64,000 bases of DNA from positions 620,001-684,000 of the forward strand of contig NW_023501047.1 of NCBI RefSeq assembly GCF_014066305.1. Reading direction: 5' to 3'. Positions 34,480 to 49,000 of the stretch are shown here, in pieces. The notes below the pieces were generated by a model. The model ran no database searches, was not told where the DNA came from, and worked only from the letters and a program-made list of their open reading frames with translations. This DNA comes from Letharia columbiana. Taxonomy: Eukaryota; Ascomycota; Lecanoromycetes; Lecanorales; Parmeliaceae. A program made the translations under genes and the position numbers. The first letter of the stretch is position 1. The number at the start of each line of letters is the position of its first letter.

Positions 34480-36590
34480 ATATAAAAAAAAAGATTAAAT
34501 ATAAAAAGTATATAAAAGTATATTTGATGATTCTAGAACGAATTAACAATATCTATAATAATAATTAGAATTAAGAATTAAATATACTCGAATAAGAGGT
34601 GATTTTATATTACTCGTATAATAGCGATAATAATAATTAAGATTAGAATATTAATTTAGATAACGCAGCTTTCGTAGTAAGCTTTTTATTACTATACGTT
34701 AGATTAATTACGTATAAATAAAAATTTATAATTTTATCTTCTAGATATAATCGTATTTAATATTTTAAGATTTCTATAGTAGCTCGATACTTATTAACTA
34801 GCGCGTTAATATTATTATATCTAAACTATAATAGCACTTATTATTAAGTTCTATATTATACTCTCGAGTAGCTTAAAAAATAAAATCTACTTAATTATCA
34901 GCGCGTATAGTAGAATTATTTTTAATACTTATATCTTATTTAGCTTCGATATTATCTATTTCCTTCTAATTCGAGCTCTCATCTTTATCTATATATATAA
35001 TTATTCGCGCGATAAGCGAAACTTTAGACTTCTTCGTAATTACGCTCGCGTGCTTTTCTTATATAATACTATTAAAATATAAATCTACTAGAATAATAAC
35101 TAGAACTAAAAATTACTTATCACTTATCTATTATATCTTATTTAATCTACTTAAAAGCTTACTTCTATTATAATAACAATATATTAATATATTTAATTTT
35201 ATACTTTTTAATAGTTATAGCGTAGTTAATAGCTAAGATATTAGCTTTTTTTACTTTCTTAATTAACTTCTCCTTAGACGTAAACGTATTTATTCGCTAT
35301 CGCGATCTCTTAGTATTTTTATTTTAACTAAGCTTATTCTTTACTTTTCGTTTTAATTAAGAACTTAGTTATCGTTTAATTAATCTACGTTAAAACTCTT
35401 TAATATCGCTATTGTTATTAATATTTAATATTTATTATAATAAATTATTAGACTTAGTCTCTTCTACTTTAATTACTATAAAAAAATAAATTAATAAATA
35501 TATATAAAAGAATTAAAGGGTTTATACAGATATCTGCGAATACTAAGCTATTCTTAGTTTTAATTAAAACTCATTTTATTAAAAAGTGTATTAATTCTAG
35601 CAAGTATTAATATTAGAAATAAAGAGGATATATATTACGCGCTATTTTAAGTATATTATTATAAAGTTCGATTTAAAGAATAATTATTTTTATAAAGATA
35701 ATAAGACTTAAAGATAAGAAAGTAAGAATAGAATACGCGAAAATTTTAATAAGTTATAGTAGTTTAGCGCTAGCTAAATTAGGTAAAGATAATTACTTAC
35801 TAACTCGCTCTTTTAAATCTTTTATCTTTTAATCTATATAAGCTATAATAATAATTATAATTATTATAAAAGTAGCTAAGATTATATTAAATAATAGCGC
35901 TTAATAAGCGTAATTCGCTTAAGCTTAAATCTTTAAAATTAAAGAGAAAGCGCTTTATTAATATTTAATTTAAGCTAGATAATATAAAGTAATTTGAAAA
36001 TTTAATATACGCGATAGATATCTAAGCTTTTCTTCCCCTTCTTCTTTTTTAAGACTTTCTTTTTTATATTAACTCTTCTTATTATTAGACTATCTTCTTT
36101 ATACGTTAGATTTCTATTTAAGTAATCTAATATTATTATAGCGATATTAAAAGTATAACGTAGTCGTTAAATTATATATTTATTTTTTATCTTTTAATAA
36201 TTTTAAGCTAATATATAAATAGATCGCGTAAAGAGCTTAACTTATATATACTTAATCTATTATTAATAGCTCTTCGAAAAAGCTAATACTATTCTAGAGT
36301 GCTAGATATAGCATTAAAGTAAAGTCTTTATTAGATACCGCTATCGCTTTAATCGCTATCGTTATTACTTTAATAGATATCGCCTTTACTTTAATAAATA
36401 CCGCCTCTACTTTAATAGTATTAAGGCGTTAATAAAAACTAGATAGTATATTCTTCTAGTTATTATTATACTTATTATATATAACTAACGCGAGCTATAG
36501 CTTAAACTTTACGCGAGATTCGTTATTATTAAAAATCGACTAATCTTATAATTCTAAAGCTTCTTTTTTAGCGCCTAGTTCGTTAGATTA
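34480..36590. repeat. First copy of a ~2.1 kb direct duplication
   Basis: Matches 37,040-39,110 in the same orientation. Examples are AAAAAGTATATAAAA at 34,503 and 37,061, and the pair TACGCGAGATTCGTTATTAT / TACGCGAGATTTATTATTAT. The offset is about 2,520-2,560 bp, with independent RIP changes in the two copies. A run of ~21 bp units of the type CTTTAATAGATACCGCC is present near 36,320-36,420. Confidence 0.75.
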
Positions 36591-37039
36591 TACTTACTTA
36601 GAATTTATTAAAGCGCTATTATATTTAAAGATTCGCTTTTAAAGTATTATATAAGGTAATAGAAGTCTTTCTAGTTCGTTAGTTTGAGAGTAAGCTTTTT
36701 ATTATTACACTTTATAATTAGCTCTAATAATTTCTATTTAAATAAATATTTATCTTTATACGATATATAGAAAGCGAGTTATATTATAAAAAAAGAATCT
36801 AAATCTCGCGATTATCTTAGTTAAGCTATTTAAATTAAAGATAAAAATATACTTATCTTTATATAATTTAGCTAATTTATTAATTAGTTATTATATATAT
36901 AACTATAAAATATAATTATATATTATTAATTATCTAAGTAGTTATAAGAAGTATAAGAGAAATAAAATTATATAATTAAGTACTTATAAACTTTTCTCTT
37001 CTAAATATTTATTTTAATTTAGAGTTTAATTACTATCTA
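36591..37039. other. Spacer between the two direct copies
   Basis: About 450 bp of RIP-mutated sequence, nothing recognised. Confidence 0.4.
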
Positions 37040-39110
37040 ATTAAAAAAAAGATAAAATATAAAAAGTATATAAAAATAGATTTAATAATTTTAGAATAGA
37101 TTAACGATATCTATAATAATAATTAAAATTAAGAATTAAATATACTTGAATAAGAGATAACTTTATATTACTCGTATAATAATAAGAGTAATAATTAAGA
37201 TTAAAGTATTAACTTAAATAGCGTAGCTTTCGTAGTAAACTTTTTATTATTATATATTAGATTAATTATATATTAATAAAGATTTATAATTTTATCTTTT
37301 AAATGTAATCGCGTTTAATATCTTAAGATTTCTATAATAGCTCGATACTTATTAGTTAACGCGTTAATACTTTTATATTTAAGCTATAATAGAGCTTATT
37401 ATTAAATTCTATATCGCGCTTTTAAATAGCTTAAAAGATAAAGTTTACTTAATTATTAGCGCGTATAATAAAATTATTCTTAATACTTATATCTTATTTA
37501 GCTTCGATATTATTTATTTTCTCTTAATTTAAACTTTCGTCTTTATTTATATATATAATAATTCGCGCGAAGAGCGAAACTCTAGACTTTCTTTAAATTA
37601 CGCTTACGTATTTTTCTTATATAATATTATTAAAATATAAGTCTACTAGAATAATAACTAGAATTAAAAATTATTTATCGCTTATTTATTATATTTTATC
37701 TAATCTTTTTAAGAGCTTACTTCTATTTTAATTACGATATATTAATATATCTAATTTTATACTTATTATAAGCTATAGCGTAGTTAATAATTAAGATATC
37801 GACTTTCTTTACTTTCTTAATTAGTTTCTTCTTAAATATAAATATATTTATTCGCTATCGCGATCTCTTAATATTTTTATTTTTACTAAGCTTATTCTTT
37901 ATTTTTCGTTTTAATTAAAAATCTAATCGCTATCTAATTAATCTATATTAAGACTCTTTAATATCATTATTATTATTAATATTTAATACTTATTATAATA
38001 AATTATTAGACTTAATATCTTCTACTTTAATCGCTATAAAAAGATAAATTAATAGATATATATAAAGGAATTAAAGGGCTTATACGGATATCTATAGATA
38101 CTAAGCTATACTTAATTTTAATTAATACTTATTTTATTAAAAAGTATATTAATTCTAGTAAGTATCGAAGTTAGAAATAAAGAGTATATATCATATACTA
38201 TTTTAATTATAGAGTTTAAATTAAAAAAATAATTATTTATATAAAGAAAAGAAAATAAAAACGAAATACGCGAAAATTTTAATAAGTTATAATAGTTTTA
38301 TTTTAATTAAATTAGATAAGAATAATTATTTATTAACTCGCTCTTTTAAATATCTTATCTTTTAATCTATACGAACTATAATAATAATTATAAATATTAT
38401 AGAAGTAGATAAGATTATATTAAATAATAGCGCTTAATAAGTATAATTCGCTTAAGCTTAAATCTTCAAAATCGAAGAGAAAGCGTATTATCTATTAATA
38501 CTTAAAATAAACTAAATAATTTAAAGTAATCTAAATATTTAGTATACGCGATAAATATCTAAGCTTTCTCTTCTCTCTAAGACTTTCTTTTTATATTAAC
38601 TCTTCTTCTTATAAAACTATCTTCTTTATATCTTAAACTTCTATTTAAGTAATCTAATATTATTATAATAATATTTAAAGTATAATATAGACGTTAAGTT
38701 ATATATTTATTTTTTATTTATTAATAACTTTAAGCTAATATATAGATAGACCGCGTAAAGAGCTTAACTTATATATATTTAATTTATTATTAATAGCTCC
38801 TCGAAAAAGCTAATATTATTTTAGACTACGCGAGATAATAATCTATTTAAAAGCGTTATAGTAAAGCGTTTATTAGATATCGCCGCTACTTTAATAGATA
38901 CCGCCGCCGCTTTAATAGATATCGCTCTTATTTTAATAATATTAAAGTATTAATAGAAATTAGATAAAATATTCTTCTAGCTATTATTATTCTTATTATA
39001 TATTACTAACGCGAGCTATAGCTTAAACTTTACGCGAGATTTATTATTATTAAATTTTAATTAATCTTATAATTTCGAAGCTTTCCTTTTGGCGCGTAGT
39101 TCGTAAAATT
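37040..39110. repeat. Second copy of a ~2.1 kb direct duplication
   Basis: Second member of the pair described at 34,480. It also carries the CTTTAATAGATACCGCC units (38,880-38,945). 21 bp units (seven codons) hint that this was once protein-coding, but the stops introduced by RIP prevent a reading. Confidence 0.75.
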
Positions 39111-39610
39111 TTATATTATATATATATTATATTATTCGACTATCGTCTTTAAAGTTTCGCTTTTAAAAAATAACTCTATATTCTTATAATAAATAAGATA
39201 TTAAATAGAATAATTAATAGAATCTAATCTTTTATTTACTAGTTAGTAATAAGTCTTATAACTTATATATCTAATTACGTTTAAAATTATAATTATAATT
39301 ATCTTTACGATTATAATTAATATAAACTAAGACTTTCTATTAATATATAGTTTTTTTTAAAAGATTTATATAAGCGTAATTAAAGGTTAATATTCTTCTT
39401 TTAAGCGTTAAACGCTTAGCGAGAAATACTAGAAGATTTATATCTAAATATTTATTAACTATATATTAGAATTTACTTATTTTAAATTCTAGATATAAAT
39501 ATCTTTACTTTTAGATAAGATAAAGAAGCTATAGATTTGAGATCGGATATTACTAAGGGTTATCTACTATTTTCTATCATATTTTAACTATTTACGATTA
39601 TTAATATACT
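39111..39610. other. RIP-mutated spacer
   Basis: 500 bp between the direct duplication and the 92 bp array, nothing recognised. Confidence 0.4.
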
Positions 39611-40254
39611 CGCTAATAAGAAAGACGTATTATTACTATGTGAATTTAATCGCGATATTAATAGTAACTATCGAAATTAAAGCTATCGAATATAGGGATA
39701 TCCGCTAATAAGAAAGGTATACTGTTGTTATACGAATTTAGTCGCGGTACTAATAATAATTATAGAAATTAAAGCTATCGAATATAAGAATACCCGCTAA
39801 TAAGAAAAACATGCTATTACTATACGAATTTAATCGCGATACTAGTAGTAATTATTGAAATTAAAGCTGTCGAACGTAGGGATACCCGCTAATAAGAAAG
39901 ATATACTATTACTATACGAATTTAATCGCGATACTAGTAGTGACTATAGAAACTAAAGCTATCGAACGTAGAAATACCCGCTAATGAGAAAGGCGTACTA
40001 TTATTATACGAATTTAATCGCGGTACTAATAGTAATTATGAGAACTAAAGCTATCGGATATAAGAATACCCGCTAATAAGAAAAGTATACTATTACTATA
40101 TAAATTTAATCGCGATATTAGTAGTAATTATAGGAATTAAAGCTATCGAATATAGAAATACCCGTTAATAAGAAAGACGTGCTATTACTATATAAATTTA
40201 ATCGCGATATTAATAATAACTATGGGAACTAAAGCTATCGGACATAGAAATATA
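39611..40254 (+). repeat. 92 bp tandem array, seven units
   Basis: Units start with CGCTAATAAGAAAG or a close variant at 39,611, 39,703, 39,795, 39,887, 39,979, 40,071 and 40,163, an exact 92 bp period. Each unit contains ACGAATTTAATCGCGATACT and AAAGCTATCGAA. The period is not a multiple of three, so it is unlikely to be coding. CA and TG occur more often here than in the surroundings. The last unit runs into unrelated sequence after about 40,250. Confidence 0.92.
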
Positions 40255-43200
40255 ACCTTTAATTTAGTATAGATTCTAGGATAAGGAACCTCTTTTACTA
40301 AAGCAATAATATTTTTACAGATATATACCTATATTTAAATCGATTTAAGAAGTTTTATTCTATAAATATAAAATATATAAAGTTATTAGGTTAAGTATAA
40401 TAGCTAAATATTATTAATTAAGCGTGATAAGTAGAATAATAATTAGAATATCTTATCCTCAACTTAGAATAGTTTTCCTTTTATTTATTATATATTTTCT
40501 TTTCGTGAAAACTATATTTAGACTTTAATAACACTATATTATTACTTATAAGCTTATATTTTATCGTAATTATCTAAGAAGCTATATATCTTTCAATTAT
40601 AAAGTAATTCTTTTTATATAAAATATATATAATTAAGCCACTAGATATTAGTTAATAATTTTCTTTATTTATAATTATTAAAGAGTAAGTTATATTATTA
40701 AAATCGCTCGCTAATTTTATCTCTATAGCTTCTTAAAGTGCGCTTAATATAGAGAATTAAATTCGAAGCGAATTAATCGAATTTAGAGTTATATAAATTA
40801 AGATCTCCTTTATTATCTAAGCGAATACGATTTAAAAAATAATTAAATTCGTTAATCTCTACTATTCGCGGATTTCCTTTAATATATAAGCTTTAAAGTC
40901 TAATTAGTAATAATATAATTAACATATATAATTAACTTACTACTTAATTTAGATATATATAATCGACGTAACTACGCACTTTTCTTATTTATAGCTATAC
41001 TTCTTAAACTTCGCGTATAACCTCCTAATTTTTACCTTCGCGAAGTCTTATCTTTACTTCGCTTTAATAATTTAAATAAGCCTAAATTAGTAGTTAATAA
41101 ATCATTAAGAATTTTTTAAGCTTTCGCGATTATTAAGTTAATGGCTTTAGTAGATAATAATACTATATATTAACGAACTATAATTAGTATTATAATTAAT
41201 TATCGCATTAAGAGATATAGCGCTATTAGATATATACTTACTTTATAAAAATAATATCGTTAATTTAATTTAATTATAGAGTATAGAGAAAATAATTTTA
41301 TTTTCTTTAGATATAAGTAATATTATAATAAACGAGCGTATTATAATATAATTATTATAATAATAAAAAGAATTTTTAAGAAAGAAGAGGGTAGATTAGA
41401 AAAGAATAATACTAAGTATTTATTATCGAGCTAACTAATATTATATAATTAAAATCTTATTAAAATAAAATACTATTTAAAGATAGATTAAGTTTAAACG
41501 TTAATTAGAAAGTTAACTAGAAAAAGAAGTTAATTTCTTTTTTATTAATATATATCGTAGAGCTATATATAAGCGCTTTTTTCTATATTTTAAATATACT
41601 TTAGATATCCACAGCTGCATATATACACTCTCTCTCATATTTTATACGTATTCCATATATTCTAATATCCTTTATATACGCGGTATATCTATTGAAGATA
41701 ATCTCATTAATCTAATTAATTTTTATTTAATCTTATATTTACTAGTTATAAGAAAAGCTCTTTATTCTAATATTATAACTTTATTAATTCGTTATTCTTA
41801 GATATCGAGTCGCGTATAGCTTATAATTAATTTATTTGCTCTCTTTTCTTCTTCTACTATAAAGATAGAAAAAGATATTATTTCTTTTTCGCCTTCGTCT
41901 ATAACGAACTAGTTATCGTTTTTACGAGACTAAAGATATTAACTTAAAGATAATATCGCCTAATTAAAAGCGAAGAATATAATATTTTAATATTTTAATA
42001 TCTAAGTAAAAGATATTATAATATTACTTAAATAAGAGAGAGTTATATTAATAAGAAAGATCTTAGAACTTAAGAATAGTCTTAGCGCGATAAAAGATTT
42101 AATTTTTATATATAAGAGATTTAAATAATAATTAATTTAGTTAATTAAATTATTAAAGCGTTTAAACTAGATTTTAATTCTATATTAATATCTAATAAAA
42201 TAAATTTAGCAATTCTAAGATATTAATATATACTCTTATTAATATAGCTAGCGATTAGAATATTAATTAAAAAGATATAATTCTTAATTTTAATATTTAA
42301 AATAATATAGCGACGAATAAGTAGTATTAAAGCGAATTAAGTATATATTATATTAAGTAGAAAAGCGTTAATAGCTAGGCTAATTAGAGTTTTAAATTAA
42401 TAAAGTTAAATACTAATTCTATATTAGCGTTATTATATATTCTTAAATATATAATTATTAATTATAATATTAATTAGAAAGAATTAATCTCTAATTTAAA
42501 ATATTAGAAATAATATAATAATATATTATTAAAGCGATATAAGTTATTAAAGCGGTATAAGTTTCTATTATAGCGAGAAAATAGAATTTATATATTAAAT
42601 ATTAATTTCATTTTATTTCTAATATTTTATTTATTTATATATCTCTTTTAGTTCCTCTTTAAATATCTTAATCTTAAAATATTAATTAGATCTTTATTTA
42701 GCGTAGGCTTAACTTCCTTAATCGACGATACTTAGTATAAAATATTAATAAATATATTTCGACGTAAAGATAGTAATAAACCTTACTTTCTTTTTAATAT
42801 TAATAATAAAAAATAATGAATATAGTAGTAAATAAAGATAATATAAGTTATATAGAATTAGTTTAAACTTAGTAGCGATCGTTAATCTATTTATTAGGGC
42901 TTAGGAATTAGAAAATCCTAAAAGTAGATATAATTTAATGAATGTGCGCTCATCGGTTTTAAGGAGTTACACATTATTTGTTATTACTGCAATGAGATTC
43001 TAGTTTATTTATTTATAAATTACGAAATAAGCGATATAATAGTGTATATTAAGTCTAAGGGATATATTAAGAAATCTAATTTAAGTAGTTTATAATAAAC
43101 GAATCTAATCGATAATTATAAAAATTAGATATATTTTTAAGCTAGATAATATAGATTATTAATAAATAAAACGATAAATAGAATATCTAATTTACTATTT

Positions 43201-45861
43201 ACTCTAGAAAAGATAATATTAAGATTCTCTTATAATACTAGAAGGCCGAAAGCTTACACGCGAAGACTTCTTAAAATAATTTCGTCGCTAAATTATAAAT
43301 ATTAATATTCTATTTACGATTATTAATAATTCTAAGATACTATAACTCTTACGCTATTTTAACTCTAATATATAATTAAAGTCGATATCTATTATAAAGA
43401 ATCGACTAATAAGAAAAGCTATAGAGCTAGAGATAGAACTACTAAAGGATTTACTAGTCGATAATATTAAAGTCTCTCTAACTCTAAATTATTAGTTACT
43501 TTATAACCACTAATTATTTATAATAATTCTAATCTTTTTATTAATGTTAATTAATAATAATATAAGATTCTTATAAGCTTTAAGTATATCGAAAGTAAAT
43601 ATACTAGCTAGAAACTTATAAGTATTATTAATTTAATTCTCGTAGAATATAAGATTTAAACTCGTATATTTAGACTTATAATTAATAACGCTAGTAATAA
43701 TAATATACTCTTTAAAGATTTAATTACTTATCTTTCTATTTCTATAATAAAAAACCCGCTTAATATTAAAGAATTTAAGTTCTTAAATTATTTATAATAT
43801 ATTCTCTATATAACGTATATTATTTAATTAATTTTAAAAGAACTTCTAGATAATATTAGAATTACTTTAATAAATAAGAAATTTTAAAAAAGCTAAGATA
43901 ATAAAGAAGATAAAAACTAAGTTTAAATAAGTATAATTAATCTATCGATAACTCTAATAAAGATATAATATTTCTTATTATTATTCTAATTATTATATTA
44001 TTAATTATATTAAGATTCGAAAAATCGCTATATATATTAATATTAGCGGCTAGCGTAAAAAAATCTTTTTTATATTATAAGTTAAACGGCTTTAAGATAA
44101 GAATATTTTAGTATTAGACGAATATTAATCTTTTAAAAAAGAGTAATATTATTAAAGATGCTTTTTTAAGCTCTTTTAGAATATTAAGACTCGCTAGAAT
44201 TTAACTTATTAAATATTAATCCGCGCTTTACTTCTTTATATCGATATTATACGCTTTTTAGAGAATAGATTAATTATTTATTTAAGATTAAGTAATAAGA
44301 AATAATTATAGATAAAAACTATAGTCTAGGCGTTTAAATAATTTTTAATTAATTTCTAATAGATTTAATATTTAATTTAGTTTATTAGATTTTTTTATAA
44401 ATTTATAAAGTTAATAAGTAGAGAAAAGAAGATTATAATTTATTACGTCTTTAACGTTTATAATTATCTATTTAATCATATAAATAAAAAACTTAGAAAA
44501 TTAAGAAGAAAGAGAATTTCTTAAAAAAAAGAATTTCTTAAAATTTTTAAGACGGCTCGCGAGAAATTAATTATCTATTATAATCGAACTTAATTAGATT
44601 TAGACTATCTATATAAATAAGCTACGCTTTTATATTTAAATTATAATAATATAAAGTTAAAGAAATCGAATTAAAAGATTAATATTAGAGAGAAGTTATA
44701 GGCGAAGATCTACTAGAAAGCGCTTAAAAGAATATTCTAAAATTATTAAAATATTAATATAAGTAGTTAATTATAAAGAGTTAAGCGAATAAATTAACCA
44801 AATAAGAATACGTTTAATTAAGCGATAGAATCTAAGATTAAGAATTTAGATAATAAGAATAAATATAATTAGTTTTAGTAATATAGATAAAATAATAAGT
44901 CTTCTAATTATTATTCTAATTATAATCTTATCTCTAATCTTTATAAAGCTTCTTTTAATAATTTAGCGAATCTTTTAATTCTAAAGTAATAAAAAAAATT
45001 AAAATCTAAATACGCTATAGTTACTCGAATAACTTATAATATTCTTTATTCTCTCGCGGAGGCTATTATATATAAGTAGTACTTCTTAATAGCTAAAAGA
45101 TATTATAGTGCTTAGAAGTATTATTCATTAGCGATATTTTATACTCTAATAATGGTTCTTTATACGAAGTATCGAGAAAACGAGCTTAAATAAATTGAAC
45201 TTAATCTTAAAGGAGATTTTAATATATCGAATTAGACTAAAAGAGCTAATAGTACTTTACGTGAAAACTTAATTAACGTCTATAATAATTATATTAGCGA
45301 AGATAATAAGCTTATAAAAAGTATTTCGATAAATTTAATATTTATAAATTTATTAAGATATATCGCTAATACTTTATATTATAAAGAGATAATTAATAAG
45401 CTTATAATTAGAAAGCGTTAATAATAATAGATTTAATTTTAAAGAAGAGGTTTAAGGTAATTTAGAAAGCGAATTTATTTATAAATAATTAATAAATTTA
45501 ATTAGATAAAGGTAGACTTAAGGAATTTAGAAGAATTACGATAGAGTAGACTAGAAGAGAGATAGAGAATTTAAGAGAAGAACGAATATAAAGTTTATTA
45601 AGCTTATTTAACGCGTTAAAATAAATATATAAATAGAGATAGTTATAGATTTTTATTTTTATAATATTTAAAGATTTAAAATTTAGAATATTCTTTTATT
45701 TTCTAATTTTAAAAAGAATAAAAACGCTTATAGTTCTAAATATTATTCTAATTATTACTATTAATAAGAAAATAAATAGCTATATCAAATTACTATTTAT
45801 ATTCTCTCTCTCTTAATAAAGAATAATAAATATATTCTATATATCTTAGTCGGATTATTCT
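40255..45861. other. Interior of the 27.6 kb element, unassigned, with one weakly mutated island
   Basis: RIP-mutated sequence of former coding texture. A short island at 42,935-43,010 (GAATGTGCGCTCATCGG, GGAGTTACACATT) and another near 41,590-41,700 keep CA/TG. No gene, tRNA or protein motif could be supported. Confidence 0.35.
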
Positions 45862-46077
45862 ATAAATATAGAAATTTCAACCGGTATATCTTATACATAT
45901 ATTATTCCATGGTATGATACTATAAATATACTATACCGTGAAATATCCCGCTAAGATTCCGAACCTATACCAGAAAAATGAAATGGTATCCGACCCTACC
46001 CATACCATACCCGGGTACGATATGATATCACTTGATATGGAATATTTCATGGGATATACCATACCTTTCCGGCTAAT
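45862..46077 (-). repeat. ~215 bp palindrome-rich repeat, right member of an inverted pair
   Basis: Reverse complement begins AGCCGGAAAGGTATGGTATA and matches 33,897-34,107. CA/TG content is near normal, with iterated GGTATGGTAT / ATACCATACC. The 63-codon frame starting at 45,938 falls in it and is not a gene. Confidence 0.65.
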
Positions 46078-49000
46078 ATTTAAAATATATACTTATTCTT
46101 ATATTAAAGCCTTATACGAAGTACTCTAACTTCGTTATTATAAAGGCGGTTTTTCTCGATAAATTATTTTCTATCTCGACTTAATATATATTTATCGATC
46201 TAGATATTTAATTATATAGTATATTTTTACTTCGCCCTATTAATTTTAATTCTTTATCGCTAATAAGAATTATTTTAAATTCTATAGTTTATATTAGCTA
46301 GTTTATATCGATATTATTTAATTTTAAAATTAATTAATTAGTAATTAATATTATTATTTTTTATTCTAGATTTAATAATTTTAATACTTAATCGAGATTC
46401 GAATAAAAGCTTTTCTATCGCTTTCTATTAAGATATTAACTTAATAGAAAATATAAATTAAATAAAAATATATCGAGTTTATAACCTTTACCTTTATCTT
46501 TAATTTTAAAAGGGGGATCTTTTTTAATATTTATAATAATATATAAAATTAAAAGAATATCGTTAATATTAGAGGAAGCTTTATTATATATAATAATTAT
46601 AATTATTAATAACTTCTTTATCTTCTATAAACTAATAAAATTATCTAAAAATTTATTATTATCGTAATTAGATACTATATATATACTCTTCTCGAGTTTA
46701 TATATTCTATAACGTTTAGGCGATCTAGAATTTATCTATCTATATTCTTTAACGTATCTTTTTCTCTTATTAATCTTCTTTATTTTACTCGCTTTCTACT
46801 AATATATAATTAATAATATCTTCACGAATAAGTAAACTATAATTTACATTTCTTACCTTCTTAGTTTTCTTCTCTCTTCTAGCGTTTTTAACCCTCTTTA
46901 TCACTATTCTCTTTTTCGCGTTCTATTTTAAAATTTCTATAATCTCTATAATTTAAACGTAGTAAACTTATTTAATAGAATATAAAGTATTATAAATCTT
47001 CTATTATTATTAAAAGTTAGAATAAAATTAATATTAAACGTTAAAGACGATAATAGATAAAATATAAAAGTAAATATATTTAAATAGATAGAAAAATAAA
47101 AGAGTGAAGAGAAGTTATTAATTTAAAAAGGGGGTTATTAATTAACGCGTTTTTAACTTATTTAAATTAAAATACGTCGAATCCCTATTTAAATTCGATT
47201 ATTTATTTAACTTAGACACTCTATTCAAACTAAATAATATTTCCACTAATGATTTCTATTCGAATTAGATAAATTTTCTATTAATAATTAACGTCAAGTT
47301 AATTATTATCTATTATTAAATATTATTACTCTAATTATACTTCTCTATTTACTTTTCTATTCTCGAGTATTTTCTTATAAATAATATCTATTTTAATATA
47401 TATAATTATAGATCTTTTAATATAAATATTTATCGATAATAATTATTTTAATATATCGATAATATATTTTATTTTTTAGATAATATTATATATAAAGTTA
47501 TAATTTATATAATTATCGATAACGATACTATCATAAACTTTATAACTATTAAAAATAATATATAATTCTTTTTAGCGACTCGAAGTTATTTTATATATAA
47601 TAATATATTTCTATTATAGTTAATATCGTCTTTTTATAATCTCTATCGATAAGATATAGAGGTTAAATATTAGTTTCAGCGCTTTTTATATTATCTCTCT
47701 CTATTTAATAAAGACTACGTATTTTTTTTAATTAAAGCTTATTAAAATATAATCTATAAAGAAAACTTATACTAGCGAATTTTCTAAAAGTTATTTAAAT
47801 TTAATATTATTAAATAACGCGAGGCGCTAACTATATTAAAGATAAAGATTTTATATTATATAAAATATAAAGAGATATTTAGAGAAAGTAGAGATTATAG
47901 ATTATTTTAATAAGATAGACTTTTTATATTATAGAATTTCTTAAAATTAATTAAGCTTTAAAGAATATAACGATTATAGTATAAATATCTAACTATTTCT
48001 TATATATATATATATTATAACTTTAAATCCTTTCGTTAATAGCGAGAATAATTAACTCGGGCTATTATATTACTTTTCGTATTTCTCTTAATATCTTCGC
48101 TATCTTTTCCTTTTCTTAAGATAAATAATCTCTTCACGTATTAATAATAGTAGATATATATAAAAAATAAATACTTACTCGCCTAATATTCTTTAATTAT
48201 AAAGAATATAGGATTTTAGTCTTACTCGTATATCGATAATATAGCTATCTTAAACTTTCGAGAATAATTAATTTTAATATCTTTATTATTAATATAATAT
48301 ATAATTCGATCTATTATAGCGTTATATACTTTATCTTCTTTTAATATATTTATAAATATATCAAAATCGATATTATTTATTATAACGCGAATTAATATCT
48401 AAGTCTTAATAATATCAAAAAACGATATTAGTATATCGATTATAGTTCTTTTTAAATATATATAGAAACTAGCTTAATTAAAGGTATATAATTATAATAT
48501 AAGATCGACGTTATTAATAGAGATAGGCCGTTTATTTAATCGCTTACATTTATAAGCCTATATATATATATATAGTTAATTTTTATAGTTATACTTAATT
48601 CGTAATTACTTAATTATTTTCTTAGAATATTAGACGTAAAAATTCTTAAAAAGATATTCTTTAGTTACTTAAAGGTCTCGTTAAGTTTTATTTAATTATA
48701 AAGAACGTTAAGCGCGCTTCTAATTAGATATCTTTTTTTTATCTCTTATTTTAAAAAGAAGCGAATCTTTTTATAGTTAGACTTTTCTATTATTAAATTA
48801 CGCGAGATAATTAATATTATCTAAATTCTTAGATTAACATTAATATAGAATAATTTAAATAAGATAGATAAAGATAATACGACGCTAACTTATAAAGACT
48901 TATATTTTATATCTAAGATTAATTAAATTATAGAATTCTAGAAGAAGTAAGATGATTTTAGAGAAGAATATATTAGAAAGAATATTATAGAATTAATAAA

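Noticed and set aside
39611..40254. CRISPR-like array
   Set aside because: Units are 92 bp throughout with no repeat/spacer division, and the setting is a fungal RIP region.
45938..46129. 63-codon plus-strand frame
   Set aside because: Falls within the other member of the inverted repeat pair. Tyr/Ile/Pro bias comes from the GGTATGGTAT repeat.
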